From: Phormidesmis priestleyi ULC007
GTDB taxonomy: Bacteria > Cyanobacteriota > Cyanobacteriia > Leptolyngbyales > Leptolyngbyaceae
Direction: 5' to 3'
Length of the DNA: 64,000 nucleotides
Assembly (NCBI RefSeq): GCF_001895925.1
Contig: NZ_MPPI01000013.1
Location: 8,264 to 72,263 of the forward strand
Position numbers and translations under genes: made by a program. This document shows, in pieces, positions 63,667-64,000 of the stretch; position 1 is the first letter of the stretch, and each line of letters begins with the position of its first letter. The notes beneath the pieces are model-generated. The model did no database searches. It saw only the letters and a list, made by a program, of their open reading frames with translations, and had not been told where the DNA came from.

Positions 63667-64000
63667 ATGATGACGACTCAAAACACGAACAACCGCTTAA
63701 CTCCCAGCATTTTGGGTGCAGACGAAGAGGTGTTCCAAGGATTGCAAACCATTGCTGAATACGCGCCCCAACGCCAAGAAGCTTCAGTCTCCAGGCTCGA
63801 AGCGACTCAGGCTGAGATGGTGAGATTGCAAAAGCTCGAAGTTCAGCTTAAAGCCCAATATCGCGCTGCTTTGGATGCCGCCCGTTTAGCTGAATGGAAT
63901 TTTCACAATGGCATTCTTGAAGCCAAGACTGCTGTAATTGCTCAATTTGGGTCTGACAGCAGCCAAGCTCAAACGATCGGACGTAAGAAAAAGTCGGCTT
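63667..64000 (+). CDS. Hypothetical protein, 3' end cut off by window edge
   Basis: An open frame runs from ATG 63667 (a second ATG at 63670) to the window end (111 codons). AGGGA is 5 bases before the first ATG. The sequence is mostly helical: GADEEVFQGLQTIAEYAPQR, EASVSRLEATQAEMVRLQKL, EVQLKAQYRAALDAARLAEW, then FHNGILEAKTAVIAQFGSDS and a basic end IGRKKKSA. I do not recognise the family; similar small helical proteins are found in cyanobacteria. A 12-base perfect palindrome GTCTTTAAAGAC lies at 63583-63594 upstream. Confidence 0.65.
   Translation, partial: MMTTQNTNNRLTPSILGADEEVFQGLQTIAEYAPQRQEASVSRLEATQAEMVRLQKLEVQLKAQYRAALDAARLAEWNFHNGILEAKTAVIAQFGSDSSQAQTIGRKKKSA

Overview
The window is a stretch of cyanobacterial chromosome. 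The evidence is the carotenoid pair crtP-crtB, acyl-lipid desaturases of the DesB and delta-9 types, a NatG/NatH-like amino-acid permease pair, a PaO-like Rieske oxygenase, several Uma2-family genes, DUF3352 and DUF1622 proteins, and very frequent GCGATCGC (HIP1) octamers. The mix of Uma2 genes, MITE-like repeats, WD40 remnants and toxin-antitoxin genes suggests a larger filamentous or mat-forming species (Leptolyngbya-like), but the genus cannot be fixed from the sequence alone.

Layout. 1-8.3 kb: a partial lipoprotein gene, the Rieske oxygenase, two small genes, a cation diffusion facilitator, guaA, a STAS protein, an O-methyltransferase, a lipoprotein and map. Three TTTTCCACA boxes lie in the gap between the facilitator and guaA. 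8.4-14.3 kb: a two-domain M16 protease and a CbiM-N-Q-O type cobalt/nickel ECF importer, with a possible operator upstream. 14.4-18.5 kb: the ribosomal/transcription block rplS, tRNA-Trp, secE, nusG, rplK, rplA, rplJ, rplL, with an L10-type leader and an attenuator-like hairpin before rplJ and a terminator after rplL.

18.5-31.8 kb: a GIY-YIG-like protein, a GH116 glucosidase, a scar region with IS256, MNT and HepT remnants, a DUF1537 kinase, a pentapeptide protein, a DUF3352 protein, a PilB/GspE ATPase, a coiled-coil protein, a rhodanese and hrcA. 31.8-45 kb: a DUF1611 protein, a PrlF-YhaV toxin-antitoxin pair, an MFS exporter, a clan-AA protease, desB, the natG/natH permeases, a GT2-TPR protein, Uma2, a class IV aminotransferase and ftsH. 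45-54 kb: metH, one intact Uma2 gene and two broken ones, a WecG/TagA glycosyltransferase, and crtP-crtB. 54-64 kb is the most accessory-looking part: a PA14-PPC-glycosidase, truncated ABM, WD40 and MliC genes around a MITE, a DUF1622 protein, a NarL-type regulator, a TetR regulator fused to a degenerate tyrosine-recombinase-like domain and divergent from a delta-9 desaturase, a lipase, and a 21-bp tandem repeat that encodes a small heptad-repeat peptide.

The most interesting items are: (1) the TetR/dead-integrase fusion, with two matching palindromes in the gap it shares with the desaturase; (2) the three evenly spaced DnaA-box-like sequences at 3709-3758; (3) the heptad mini-gene at 63356, whose ribosome binding site lies in a strong hairpin; (4) a family of MITE-like elements with a common core but two kinds of ends, two copies being flanked by direct repeats. 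The metal importer and B12-dependent MetH may be linked through cobalt, but that is inference.
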